Assembly (NCBI GenBank): GCA_009767595.1
Contig: VSDK01013751.1
Location: 166,612 to 230,611, forward strand
DNA length: 64,000 nt
Direction of reading: 5' to 3'
DNA from: Symbiodinium kawagutii
Lineage: Eukaryota > Sar > Dinophyceae > Suessiales > Symbiodiniaceae
In this document: piece by piece, positions 12,237-25,100 of the stretch
Position numbering within the stretch: position 1 is the first letter of the stretch
Layout of the letters: the number at the start of each line of letters is the position of its first letter
Notes under the pieces: generated by a model
Database searches by the model: none
Seen by the model: only the letters and a program-made list of their open reading frames with translations
Told to the model about the DNA's origin: nothing
Position numbers and translations under genes: made by a program

Positions 12237-12908
12237 TTAGTAGGTCTCGATTGACTCGATTTGAAGCTCGAAGCTGCCAGCTTTGAAGTTGGGATTCAGT
12301 GCTCCATCGTAGCCAAATTTGCTCAGTGTGATCTGAATCGCCGTCAGTTGGGATTTGTCAAAGCGTTGGTTCGGCACACGTCGCGCAAACAGAGTGGGCA
12401 CAAAATCTGTAAAAGCTGCAGAGGCCTCCACAATCCCGTCCATGGAAGGCAAAAGGGTTTGAGTGTCAAACTCGTAGCTCCATGCAATCCCGTTCCAGTC
12501 GTATGAGTCTCTAATGATGAGCTTAAACCTTTGACCATCTCCACCTTTCACACGAACTTTGATGCCCGCACATGAACTGACATCGAATGCTGGTTTGATG
12601 GGCTGGGTTCGAATTCCTGCAAAACCTCCTCCCTCTGTAACAATGGTCCCTTTCCAAGTTGTGCCTCTCAAGAACGATTGTGAAGCACCTCCCATGACTA
12701 CGTCGTCCAATGGTCCCCACACCAACTCCTTTGGATTTTCTGCTGACCACAAAGTCTCACCAGCTTTGATCTGTGTTGAACCAGGATTTCCGCTGAAAAC
12801 ATTCAGCGGGTTGGGCAATGCTCCGAAGAAAGCAGCCTCGGAGGAAGCTGCGAGGAAAACAAGGAACAAATTAACATAAATTAACACTATTGACTGTGGA
12901 CTCAACAT
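12237..12908 (-). CDS. CIA30-domain protein with N-terminal signal peptide
   Basis: This encodes a 223-residue protein in one uninterrupted exon. Residues 8-26 are a hydrophobic signal-peptide or anchor segment (VLIYVNLFLVFLAASS) ending near SSEA/AFFG. From about residue 50 to the end it matches the CIA30 fold (complex I intermediate-associated protein 30; galactose-binding-like beta-sandwich). Typical motifs are WGPLDDVVMGGASQS, GFAGIRTQP, GIKVRVKGDGQRF-like strands and the terminal FELQIESIETY. CIA30 proteins act in complex I assembly or, in algae and plants, in plastid gene expression and other roles. A signal peptide followed at once by Phe is the pattern of peridinin-plastid precursors, so I infer plastid or secretory targeting rather than mitochondria. 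Start is the ATG at 12908. The length fits a stand-alone domain, so the gene looks complete. It has no intron, unlike most neighbours. Confidence 0.88.
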   Translation of the reverse strand: MLSPQSIVLIYVNLFLVFLAASSEAAFFGALPNPLNVFSGNPGSTQIKAGETLWSAENPKELVWGPLDDVVMGGASQSFLRGTTWKGTIVTEGGGFAGIRTQPIKPAFDVSSCAGIKVRVKGGDGQRFKLIIRDSYDWNGIAWSYEFDTQTLLPSMDGIVEASAAFTDFVPTLFARRVPNQRFDKSQLTAIQITLSKFGYDGALNPNFKAGSFELQIESIETY

Positions 12909-15393
12909 TGACCCCCTGTTGATTGCACTGGAAGAGTTGGATGAAACCTATGGAAACCTACGGAAAAGGATCAAAATCTTCGAAAATCTTCAATCTTCAA
13001 GTCAGTAGTCTGTTCGCAATGCACGGAAACCATCCCAGGGAGGTCGGTTTTCTGCTTCAGCTTGCAAAGTACTTCTCCTGCAAACCGGGAGTTACTTTAA
13101 AAGTATTGATGATCTAACTGCTACAGTAGTGGCTGCTAGATACATCTAGATACAAATGACATCTAATTGCATCTGATTACTAGGAAAATACATAGAGATG
13201 TTTTGACATGGTATGATCTCCTTGAGCGACTTCCTCGAAAGGTAGGAGCAACGAAGGCATTGCTTGCGAAAAATGCAAAAGCAACGAAGAAAGGCCACAC
13301 ACCTTGGAACTGCACGGGGAAAATCCCGTGTCACCATGACATGCTGCATTGCCTGCACCAGGATGAGCGCAAGACTCGTAACAATGATACAATGCAGCCC
13401 AGGCACGGGCAGGATGCGGCGAATATCGTAATTTTGCCATCTGATTTTGTCTCTGTAAAAGCAGACCGGATATGTGTTGTCGTCTGCTGTGGATTGCATT
13501 TGTTTGCCAAAATGAGGGCGTGCCTTGTTTGTCTGTTTGAAAAGCTAAGAGCTTTTCATGTCTGAAAAGCTGAGAGTTTGTCTTGTGTATGAACTGTTTT
13601 ACCATCTAAAAACGTATGTTCATCATTCGCGAAGACTTTGAAGTCATTTAGTAAAGCTAATGTCATCCAATCCATTTTCCATTTTGAGCCTGAAGACAGC
13701 AAGATATTGCAGCGGCTCGTGTGGTTTCTCGGCCTTTCCTTTCCCGTTTTGATTTGTCAAGAGGCTGAGAGGCAAACACTCTCACCCAAAGAACCTGACA
13801 GGCGCAAGAAGTGCAACGATTATCCAAATCCAGTACCAAGATGAAGCTGTGAATGTGAAAGAGATGCGAATCAATATCATGCATGTGGTTGTCTCAAAAG
13901 AATACTCGCATGCCCACGTCCAGTGGAAAGTGTTAAACACCTGATGTAGCCCACGAACCCCAATGCATATCACCGGCAAAATGTACCTGTATGGTCGAAC
14001 AAAATTGAAATACGTTCTTCTAGGCCTGTGCCATGGAACATTCTCCAAAAACATCTTCTGCGGATGCTCTTGGAGGACTGTAGGAAGCTCATCGGGAACA
14101 CTCTTGTGGGACACTCTTGTGGAAAACTCTTGCGGGACACGTTGTGGAACACTCTTGCAGGATTGTCTTGCGGGATACTCTTGGGGAACACTCTTGTTGG
14201 GCATGTCAGACACTCTCCTTCAACGAAGCGCCTCTTGTGGGAGACACTGAACTCTCGTCAGACACTTTTGCAAGACAAAACAACTCTGGAAAAGCAGTGT
14301 ATGACACCTGCAGGTTACTCCAGGAATGACATGCTGGGGAGACGCACTCTGGGCACAGCACTCTGCGAGTGTTGGATCTCAACGGGGCTGCGACATCGAG
14401 ACATTGCTCGTCTCTGGAGCTCTTTCCAACGATTTGGTCCATGTCCAAATGCCAAAAGCGCAGAAGCTTTTACCGGGCGGTAAAACGAAGGAGAGATGGC
14501 AGAGCTTTTTCAAACGGCAAACTGGCAACCACAGCGGCATATCGCGAGTACGGTCTTCGGATGGCGAGTGATTCTTCAGTAGACAATTAGTGCTACCATT
14601 GGTTAAAGTAGTCGTGGTCAATAATGCTTGATACTAACCCACGATGAGCAAATATTAGCATCCGATCTACAACGCTGATCATTATTTACAGTGTAGAAGC
14701 GTGTTCACATTATAGATATCTTATAAGATATAATAATTGATATGATAGCAAATTTGATCAAAATAGTATATGTGCAACAATATGAGCTTTCATCTATATT
14801 ATTCATATCAAAACAAGTAACAACCGGTGCACGGCCTTCTAGTAAACAAGGGTTGCGACTCTTTGTACATTCCTAGACCCCGAAATTAAACAGGACCCCG
14901 TCGCTGTGCAACAAGAAAAAGACACACGCACTTTGCTTGGTCAAAAGCAGGAAGAAACTGCAGAAAGCAGCGCCTTCTAGCAGTGGCTCGGAAAGTGCAA
15001 CCTGGTGCGAGATGCTTTCTCGGTCGTGATGATCGTGGTCAAATTAGAGAATGCACTTTGTAAAATCTACGGCTGGATTCTCCAACGGGACGAAAAATTA
15101 AACAGGAGTAGGATGGAGTAGGTGAGTCATCTCTGTGGAGTGAGTAAGTGAGTGTAAAACAGACAAACCAAAACATAAAATAGCAAAGACAAATACCAAG
15201 AGATGTTACAAAGCGTGAACGGCAGCCACTCAGGGGGAGACTGGGCACAAGAGGGTTGGTTGAAGGCATTCACAGCAACGGCTGCAGTGTGCTGAACGTG
15301 ATTGAACTTGAAAAGATCAAATTCGGACGTCTTTGTTTAGGTATTGATCCATATTGATCCACTCTCAGAAGATTCCAAGTGAGTTGACACGAG
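12909..15393. other. Intergenic, 2.5 kb
   Basis: Apart from the imperfect repeat at 14095-14215 I see nothing assignable. Overlapping frames on both strands between 13.1 and 14.6 kb show no conserved motif. Confidence 0.45.
14095..14215. repeat. Imperfect tandem repeat of GGGACACTCTTG type
   Basis: The phrase ACACTCTTG with a variable 4-8 bp linker (GGGA, TGGA, TGCGGG) recurs about eight times, for example GGGACACTCTTGTGG and GGAACACTCTTG. It generates the repetitive plus-strand readings here. Confidence 0.7.
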
Positions 15394-15399
15394 GTGCTG

Positions 15400-16152
15400 G
15401 CAGAAGGAGGACCCATTCCTGGTGGAAAGCCCGGCCTGGGGATGGGAAATGCAAAATCTAGCCCGTATGGGACATGTACTAAACTATCTCACGTTTCCTT
15501 TGCTCCAAGATCTGGACGGTGGCATTGCTTCCAGGAAAGGCGGCATCCTACCACAACGCAGCACATAGCACACAGATATGCACACAGCACTCATCTCTTG
15601 ATGCGAGACTTGAGCCCAGCACCCAAGCGGAGGGAATCCTGGTGGCAAACCTGGCGTTCTGACACGTGAGACATGTTCCAACATTGTCAAACTCAAATGA
15701 TATCAATATATAACCCTTCTTGCACGCTAGCTCTGTACTTTGGATCAGAACACAGGGATCCAATTGAACTGCTTTTGGGCCTGGAGGCGGTCCAGGTGGG
15801 TCTCCACCATCTCCGAAAGGCCTCATCGGCTCGAGGAAACCCATGCAAAAGTGCTGAGACAACGAAACTACAAGGAGGATCTAGGAGGATCTAGGAGGAT
15901 CTGGGAGGATCTAGGAGGATCTAGGAGGATCTGGGAGGATCTAGGAGGATCTGGGAGGATCTAGGAGGATCTAGGAGGATCTAGGAGGATCTGGGAGGAT
16001 CTAGGAGGATCTAGGAGGATCTAGGAGGATCTGGGAGGATCTAGGTCCAGGAGGATCCTGGGAATGTGAATGGCTGTTCACATTCGATGTGCTGAGCCTC
16101 ACTCAAAGCTGAGGACTGGGCATGCCAGGTGGTGGCCCTGGCGGTGCCATGT
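15400..16152 (+). other. Possible exons of a Gly/Pro-rich protein (weak)
   Basis: Four separated plus-strand pieces read Gly/Pro-rich peptides of one style: GGPIPGGKPGLGMGN (about 15407-15450), GGNPGGKPGV (about 15633-15662), FGPGGGPGGSPPSPKG (about 15773-15822) and GMPGGGPGGAMS followed by a stop (about 16114-16152). Several are flanked by plausible AG acceptors and GT donors, but I could not confirm phases. If real, this is a low-complexity structural or chaperone-tail-like protein, and the only plus-strand gene in the window. It could equally be G-rich repeat DNA related to the 10-bp array inside it. Confidence 0.25.
15871..16046. repeat. 10-bp tandem repeat AGGAGGATCT
   Basis: About 17 copies of AGGAGGATCT or GGGAGGATCT. 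The A/G variants are distributed in a partly periodic way (usually two or three A units, then one G unit), suggesting 30-40 bp higher-order duplication. Confidence 0.97.
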
Positions 16153-19100
16153 CCTGAGTGAGCTGTTGCGAATAGGTCAACGCCAACCTGCTTACCCCAA
16201 GCTATTCCAATAGGAATTCCAATAGGATCCAACTGGTAAAAACAAGGAACAGGCCCTTTGTCACGGTCAAGGCGTGAAAGATTGCCAGAGGGACCACTGG
16301 ATGACCACTTGTCTTCCAAAGAGAAAAAGAATCGGAAGACCCGAAAAAAACCCGAGAAGACCAAGCCAGCACAGCTCCACTTGGCAAGCTGTGAGCCAGG
16401 CTGGTGATGCAAAGCCTCAAAATGAAGCTGTGAAGTCCTCGAGTTAAGACCTTCAAACTGCTTGAAGAAACCTCAAGAAACTTCTGCGCCTCCAGGCAAA
16501 TTGTTCAAGCTCCTAAGCAAACCAAAAAAGTCAAGCTGTGTCAAGCTTCACAACGTGGTAGCTTACAGCTTGCAAAGTCGTCCGAAGAAATCCACCAGCT
16601 TGGTGTCTGATCGTGCGTGTTGGTGTTCTGTTGTGGTGTAGAACTCTTATCTCCGACGGATGTTTGCTTCGTCAGAAATGACAATACCTCCCTCGCCCTC
16701 TTCCCCTTTGCAGTCTTAGCTTTTCTTTTTCATGCTCTTGCTGGTTCATTTGTCTTCTGCTTTCTTCTCTCCTTAGAGCCCGCAAGCACGAACTTTTGCG
16801 AGCGAGGGGCACAACTCCTCTTCCTCCCATTTTTCCTCTTGCTCTTCTCTTTTCTCCCACAACTCTGCACTGTCTTGGAGTGCAACATGATACATATCTT
16901 TTTGTTCATGTTTTTCCTCTGTTGTTGTAGCGTTTGACACTAACAAGTTTTTGCACATACAAGCTCTTACACCAAAAAGTTTTGCATCACCTGACATACT
17001 ACACCAGCAAGTTTCGCAAACACAAGTTATTACAGTAAACTAGCGTTTGACCGACAACTGTTCGAAGATGTTTTTAGCATTTACACCAAGGCCATTTGCA
17101 TCCGAGCGCTTACACCACCAAGCCCGTTTCCACAGCCTAGCTTTAGTGGGAGCAACCCAGCCTTCAGGTCTAAAGGCCAGCAGGATAGCAGGATTGCCGG
17201 AGGCTGAATATGTTTAAGTGCGACTGGGAGCAACGCAACAGCAGGACTTCTTGCACGAAGCCGAACACCACAACAGCGCCCACCAAATTATCATGAGCCA
17301 CTCTCAGGAAGCCCTTCCAAAAGCTGCTTTGTAGAAAGTGTAGACTTAAGACTACATCATACATCATCATACTATATCTATTTCATCTATGTATCATGTA
17401 TGTATCTATGTATAACATTGTATAACTAGGGTCTTAAGTGTCACACCAAGGGTCACAGCTGTGGCCCACACCCGCCCAATGGACCGAAGAATGCTGGTGC
17501 TGGAGGAGCAGATGGAGCAGATGGAGGAGGCCTTGGACTGAACCCTAGTCCTCTGGTGATTGCTGGTGTTCGATCGAAAGGCTGAGTCCACGGAATCCAC
17601 GATACACCAAGCTGAACACAGAACACATCAGAACACATCAGAACACGTATATATATATATATATGTACTACATCATACTACGTACGGAACACAATATACA
17701 TGTACTGTACTACGAGTACATCATACTACGTACTGAGTTTTGTTGAGCGTGCAAAGAATTTTACCCTGTCACATGGTATCGCGTGTACATCATGTACAAA
17801 GTGTGTATATATATAATATTATATGTATTATGTATACTTTATATCAAAATTTCTGTAAACACTCAACAAACCGTTGTTTCACTCTGCTGTATCACTTCAA
17901 AGTGATTTATTGTGTGTTCATTCTTTGAAGCTCTGTTTTAATATTGGATGCAGCTGCCTATTGTATCCTTGATTTCAGAACCTCAGCCACCGACATGGCA
18001 GCTTTTGACTCGGTGGCAAAGCAGCAAAAGTGAATTCATGAAATGCAAGTTGAATAAAGTGAAAACCCAAAAAAATGGCAACATATGCTGGGCTTTTTTG
18101 AGGTGATGACCATGGCATCATTGAGTGGGAACAGGAGCCCTGCACAGAAACATGTTGCACCTGTGCACAAAAATCAAAGGAGGCTCGCCTCCACCAGGCG
18201 CCAAAGGACCCTGGGGAACGACCTGACACTGACAGACTGCAAGCACAAGCAGCGCAAGGAAAGCGCAAGGGCAAAAAAGCGCAAGCAGCTTCTGCTGATC
18301 TCAGGATTTCACGGGCGCCTTTGCAAAGGCTGGCGCCGCCTTTGAAACGGCCCTCGGAACTCCAAAGAGTCCGAAAGGACACATTTTGGCGTCCATAAAT
18401 ACATGGAAAAACACGGAAAAGGACATGGAAAATTCTGGACTTTGTCTCAGGCCCAGATGGTTCCATGCTTCAAACCTGCGCACCATACAAAAACATCGAA
18501 ACGCTAAGCATGCATAAGCATGCTTGTTTGACTGCCTTCACCTGGTGGCCAAACTGATTTGCCATTCAAGAAATCCAGTCTACAGGACCTCTACGGACCT
18601 CTAGAGCGTCTTGCTTACATTTGACTCGACGATTAAATTGAGAGATGAGGACGATGCAAATCGATGCAATCTTATTGGGGTCTCAATGAAACCACACGAC
18701 ACAGTGAGACTCTGGGACAAACAGTTTGCAGTACTCACTCTGCGTTGCACCTCTTAGTAAGCCAAGTAAGAAAGGCAATGTAGACTGCTGCAAACTCTAA
18801 CTCCCTCATACTCATATTCTTCCTTTTTTGTCCAGACCTTTCTTCACCTGCTTAGTGTTCTTTTGATGAATCTTATTCTTTGCTCAGTTGTTGCCTTTGT
18901 TTGCATGTGTTGATAGGAGTATCGCATAGGGTTGCCGCTTCCCTCCTTTGTTGGAGCGGATCTAACCTCTCTTGACCACTGAGGCTGCTACTGCAACACA
19001 ACTCTTTGCAGGAATTGCTCTATGATCTTGTGGGCCCACAGTCTGTCCAACTATGCTTCTGGGGCCAGCCCCTTTGCAGAATCGGACTGAAAGGACGAAG

Positions 19101-22100
19101 CGAAGTTGAGTCAAAAACGATCAAAAACCTTTTATTGTGCAAGTTCCCTTGGCCGTGCCTCACGTCTCAGCCAAGCGGCATTCCATCAACGCATTCCATT
19201 AATTCTCAGGATGATGCTGTTCGATCTTTGTGCTTCACTATTTAGAAAATGCGTTCGAATAATGCGTTACTTTGAAAACTGATGAAATTTGAGAAACAAC
19301 TACATGACAAAGCAGTGTGTCTTCCAAAAAGCCACTGCTCTTTTCAAGGACCATGAAAAAGCTTGTATGTCAGGCGTTCAAAATGTGACAGGTTAATGTG
19401 GCCAAGACAAATATCAATTTCCAGAAGTAGCATGATGAAACCTGCATCGTCACTAATCTATGAACTTGTCCTTTTCTCCCGACATGTACGGCTACAGCTG
19501 AGGCAGGAATAAGACCAAATGCAAGCTTGACACCCAAGACTAGCCGCCTTGCCTTTTACCTGCTGCATTTACAGTTTTCGTTTTCGTTTCTGCTCGAGAA
19601 ATCGAAAGAAAACTTAGAATCGCTTGAAAAATCCAAAGAATCCGAAAGCTCTGTCAGTCAAAATCTGATACACATGTCTCAGGGGAGGCGCATCTATGGT
19701 GAATTTAGCCTCAGTCAACGCCCACGCATACGGGTACGCACACACACAACTCGGCGGTGTATTGATTCAATGCAAAAGGACACGAACCGATGAGATGACA
19801 CTGGACACAAGGATACACAGGATACAGATGGATACAGTGTTTACGTTTACGCAAGGACGTGTAATATTTGCGACGCTGAAGACGCATCTCCAAGGCAATT
19901 TCTCCACAACAAGCACATTCTCCAACAGATTACCTTGACAAGTCTAGGATCGCGTACTGTTATTCGGAGAAGCTGTCTGCGTCTTCCTCTTTGCAGGACC
20001 GAGTATTTCATAATATTTCATAATATATTGAAATACGCAAAGAATATTCCTCTTTCTCTCTTGGAGGTACTCGTCGTGAGGGACCCGTCTGTCAAATTTG
20101 TGGAGCTGGAAGACACTGAGGAACTTGAGGAACATTCCCCAAGGCCCGCTGAGGCGACATGACTCTGACTACGAAATCTGCGAACGCAATATCCGAGCGA
20201 TATGAATTGCAGCGTGTGCGGGAAATTGATGGAAATTCTATTCAAATCCATTTACAATAATATTTGAAAGCTAGCACACAAGTGACAAAGATCATTTGCA
20301 CTTTCCAAAGCAAGGTCTGCAAGAAAGGGTGCTCGATTTGGTGCTCCTTGCCAAACATACAAATTCGTTCACATATGATCACATATTGGTACGGAAACAA
20401 AGTTGACAATCGTGAGTGCTTTGCTTTCGATCTTGCTGAATGCGCTGCTCTGAGTCAAAAGCCAACTTCAATACTTCCTCATCTACCATGCGAGTCACCT
20501 GTGGACATGAATGGTGCATCAGTTGTTTCTTCATTTCAATTAATGAATTGGTGCATCAGTTGTTTCTTCAATTTGTCTTCTGCCTCTCCACATGTACGAA
20601 CTACCCTGCGTCGCTGCGTCCATCCTTTGTGCGAGATCCAAACTTCGATTGCAGCGCCTTCTCCGGAGGTGAAACTGGTTCAAACCTGGGTCCCGTTGTG
20701 TCAAGCTGCCAACTGACCCACGTTGCGCTTTGGGGGCTCTGAAATTGTGACCCCTTTCGGGCCAGCCGATGAATGCCTATGAAATCTGAAATATGAAATT
20801 TAGATTAAATATTAGATTAAATAAATCACAATAAATCAAATTCAATTCATCACTTTGTGCATCTTTACGTGTCTTGACCTGCTGATCTTGGCTTCAGACT
20901 GGTCAGTATGGAGGAAATGGAGCAAAGCTTCCAAGGCCTCAAGTGCCGGATCTAGCCTAGCTACAAGAAAAACACTCGGTGAAGCCTCTGGAAAAAGTTC
21001 ATGGTGTATCCTGTTGCAGTCGCTACAGTACGCTACAGTATACAGGCTTCATGCAAGTGCTGATCTGATCGTTTTGTGGCCACGCACAAAGTGCTATCCA
21101 ATACTTCAATGCGTCTGTTAAGCACCCTCTTCTGGATTTCTTGCAGCACGACCGAATGCATCCAAGTACTGCATCTACAAGCTTCAGTCAAAGCACATCT
21201 CCATTGACATCCTCGCCGAGTTCGATGGGGCTTTCAGTAAGTGCCTTAGTAAGTTCATCTTGGCTGAAGATTTGGCATAACCAAGATTCTGTGAATGGGT
21301 TGTACGGCGTTCTTTATGAAACCCTCTGCTTCTTGCATCTTCCTTTCTGAGGTAAGCACTTCTCGCATCCCACCAACCAGCATGGATCGGAAGCACCTCA
21401 AAACTGAGCCGTGTAACTAATCTCAACAGTGTGAGGTGCAGAGACTTCCAAAAGCAATTGACTCCAAAGCTCCGAAGCAAAATGAGCTCTGCCTAGCTTT
21501 GCCTCAATTCTCGTTCCAAGCTCCAAACGCACTTCTGGCCTCAGAGAATGGTTCCACGATGTTCTCTGTACAGTGCAACTTTGTCGCAACCCGAAAGTCT
21601 GCGGAAGTCTGCGGTGCTTCCAGAAGCTTCTCAGAGCCACACCTCCAGTATGCGGCCATCTGCCCTGAAAACCCGTCGGTCACGCCCTGGCATGCGTCAT
21701 TGAGCTTCGCTTTCTGGTGCATCTACCTGCTTCATCCTGCTTCTACATCCTGATGTTCATGTACTTCCTTTCTCCAGAAGAGATCAGGACGTCTATCTTC
21801 CTGGTCCTAGTCTTAATTCATGTAACTCTTGGTTTTTTGAAGTTGAGTGGAATGTAAATTGAATCTTAAAATGCAAATAGACTTAACAGGTTCTTAGTTA
21901 AACATAGTTAAACAGTTTTCACTGCCTTCCCAATGGACATGGTGCCTGCCACGAACTCAACATCTACTCTTGCGCCGCTGGTTGCCTCGACAAAGGAGAG
22001 TCACACAGTCCAAAGTGAAACAAAGTGAAACGATGTGAAACGATGTGAAACGATGAGAAAAATGATAAAAGATGTGAGTCTCCTTGAGTCAAAAATGATT

Positions 22101-25100
22101 AAACAAATGTGAGTAGAAGGGTCTTCCCATTGAGTCTCGATGTTGGGCCACCAGTTGGGCTCCAAAAATTGAAGCAGCTCAGGGCCCAACAGTCCAGTCA
22201 ACCCTGCGCATATCTGAACAAAACCTGGGGCAAAGGCACAGTGGCACCTATGATGCATCCTGCATCATCCTGCGTTCAAAGATTGGAAGCACATGTTTAT
22301 ATGAAGTTATCTTACTTATCTTAGAAGTTATATGAAGTCGTTTTGTTTCGAAGTCAAAGCGCAGGATCTTGTTTCATGACTGCGGTAGGCCAGGGCCACG
22401 CTCAGAGCCAAGTTGCGTTGACTCCAATGCATCTGTTGTCTCCGCGGTGAAAATCCGGAAGGGGACCTTCAGAAACACATTGAGAAACAAAAAAAGATAC
22501 AAACGTAAACTGTGGCTTAGAACACTGCAACCAATCAACAGAGATCAACCAATGCAGTAACAAGGTAGGGAATGTACCGTGTAGATGAGGAACATCATGC
22601 GACCATCTGGTGTGACACCGTACCTGGTTGCAGAGCCAGGTTTCGACAATTCAACCAACTCTCAGCTAACGATATGACAAAAGCACTGCAAAAAAAACTG
22701 TAAAAATGCGCTGGCATGCGCTGGCCCTTGTCGCACGTTTCTATCCCATCGGTCTGTATTCCAGGTAGCCGCAAGTGCAAAGTAGAAACCTGTTGAAAAA
22801 ACTTCAAGTTCAAAGCAAGAATGAATGATAATGAATGGGCTGACTATGAAGCTGATGTCACGGTATGCTGCCCGCCTCGAATGTCTCTAGATTGATCCGG
22901 CAGAACCTTGCATGACTCGTACGCACGACACTTTGTATCACTCATCGCAGGTGTCGTTTGAATCAAAGAATTCAATGGAGTTTCAGGAATCAAGGACTTT
23001 GGCTTCGCAAAGGAAGCTTGGTGAGTTGGCCCAACAGCCACAACAGATGCCCTATCGTGCCCTTGTGTTCCCAATGTGCCCCCGGTGCCTGTTGTCGTTC
23101 TCCCGAACGTAGGCAAAGCGCTTTGTCAAAACCTTGGCTTTGACACTTCTACAGTAACAACCATGTCAAAGACAAAGTTTCAGCTCGCATCTCTTCCACT
23201 GAGGCTGTGACTGGTCTCTTCAAGTGGGTGAACCGAGCATCGGATGCAAATCCATCTCGCCTACCATGTCTCGTGTGTCATGTAATATACCGTGTGCGTG
23301 TGTATATTATATATGTTCATGATGCCACAGCATTGTAAGACGTATGAAGATGCCAGCCATGTGCCACATGTCGCTGTCTTTCTAACAAGGTATCTGCAGG
23401 ACACTCTTGCTTGTTGGGCCTGCCAGCCATCTTGGGATGACCGGCTATGCACTCAACAGTGCGGTCTTCGGTGTTCCACCTGTCAGAATCCAAGATTCTT
23501 TGAAGCGGTGAATTGAATGGTTTGTGTTTGTGGCGATTGTGAGCAGCCATGAAGTAGTGATAAGACTGACCAATATCATCCAATATCTTGGTTCATATAT
23601 GTTCTAATCTAGTTCTAAGAGGAAATGATAGGAAATGAATAGAAATCAGAGGAAATGAATAGAAAATAGCATATTGGAAACAACAAGAAGACTGTGGAAC
23701 ATGGAATGCAAACGAAGCTCCTAGGATGGCCACGCCTGTAAACGCAGGTCTTGGAGGAGAAGTAAACATTGCCATCCTGGCGATGACATCCACACAACTC
23801 GTTGGCACATTCGTATCACAACCTTCCCAGGGAGCTCCTGATGATGTAAGACGTCACGTCGAGTATGATCGAATCATTATTAGTGTCTGATGTTTTGCAG
23901 GGAAGGTTCTCCAAAAGGCTGCGAAAAGGAACCTGGGGAACCTGGTGCGGAAGAAAATGACTTCCCTCTCAGTTCAATTCATATCTGGCATCGACCCACT
24001 TCATCAATCTTCACCATCCATGGCCATCCTTACGAACAAATATCTGTGCTGACTGATCCCCAGCTGACCTGGCCAGCAGTCAGATAGCTGTTCGCCTGAC
24101 GCGGGAGCGCTGGATCAAGTCACAATCTGCAAACGGAAGTGTTGACTTCAAATGCTTCGAACAGCTTTCGCACTCATCTTTAATGGAACAAGCAAGATAT
24201 GTATTGATTTCAAATATGATCAAATATGTATTTATCTTTTCCATCACGGCGCTCAGCGGCTGTTAAGACCTTCGTTTCCAGATGCTGTTACCGCACAGTG
24301 TCACCAACATCACACAATATCTCTGTAGGACCAACTGAATTGTGCCTTTGATTAAACATGCAAGCCTCAATGGAAAACCCAAGGACCCGCATAGCTCCGA
24401 AGAAAATCCTTTTCGCTTGCAACTTAAAAGCAGAGTTCGGCAAGAACAGCCCAGCAGAGTTCCGATTCGCAGGTTCACTTCTGCCAAGAAAACCTGCTAT
24501 GTGTTTCCCCTCTGTTTCAGTACTTTTCAGGGAAAACACATCTGCTGGGAATGTTGATGCTGTTGCCCATAGTGCTCCAGCAATATTTGCAGAGCGAAGT
24601 GCAAGCATGTCAGTGAAACAAAGCCCGTGGCGACAGGGCTTTAAACAGCGAACACTCTGTCGAAAACCTAAGAAGCCACGGTGGCACAACAACTTATCTC
24701 AGCACATAAAGCATATGTAGGTGGGACACGCGAAAACCAGCAGGCGGACAACTTCTACACAGAGTCTTCGCAAAAATCCATTGCGGATTGAAATTTACAA
24801 ATGACGAGAGAATACGGGGGATCATCCAACGCAATGTACAGCCGTTGGCGTCGCCAATCTTTGCAGCGACTTCAACCTTCGGCATCCAGGGATTCACGTC
24901 GACGTCCTCAGCAGGTCAGGCGTGCACTCGGGTTGCGACCTTCACCACTGCCAGGTCTGTCGCTAGGCTTGGCGCGTGTTTTTCTTCGACTCAAGATCTC
25001 CTCGCTGTAGCGATCATACCACATGATGAACTCCTGTCGAAGTGCTGAACATCTTGGTAGCTGCATGCACTGCTGCATAGTCACTGCTTATATTCAAACA

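Noticed and set aside
24288..24692. 134-residue minus-strand frame with hydrophobic segments
   Set aside because: No domain, no splice partner, and an equally long frame on the other strand; frames of this size are expected by chance in 64 kb.
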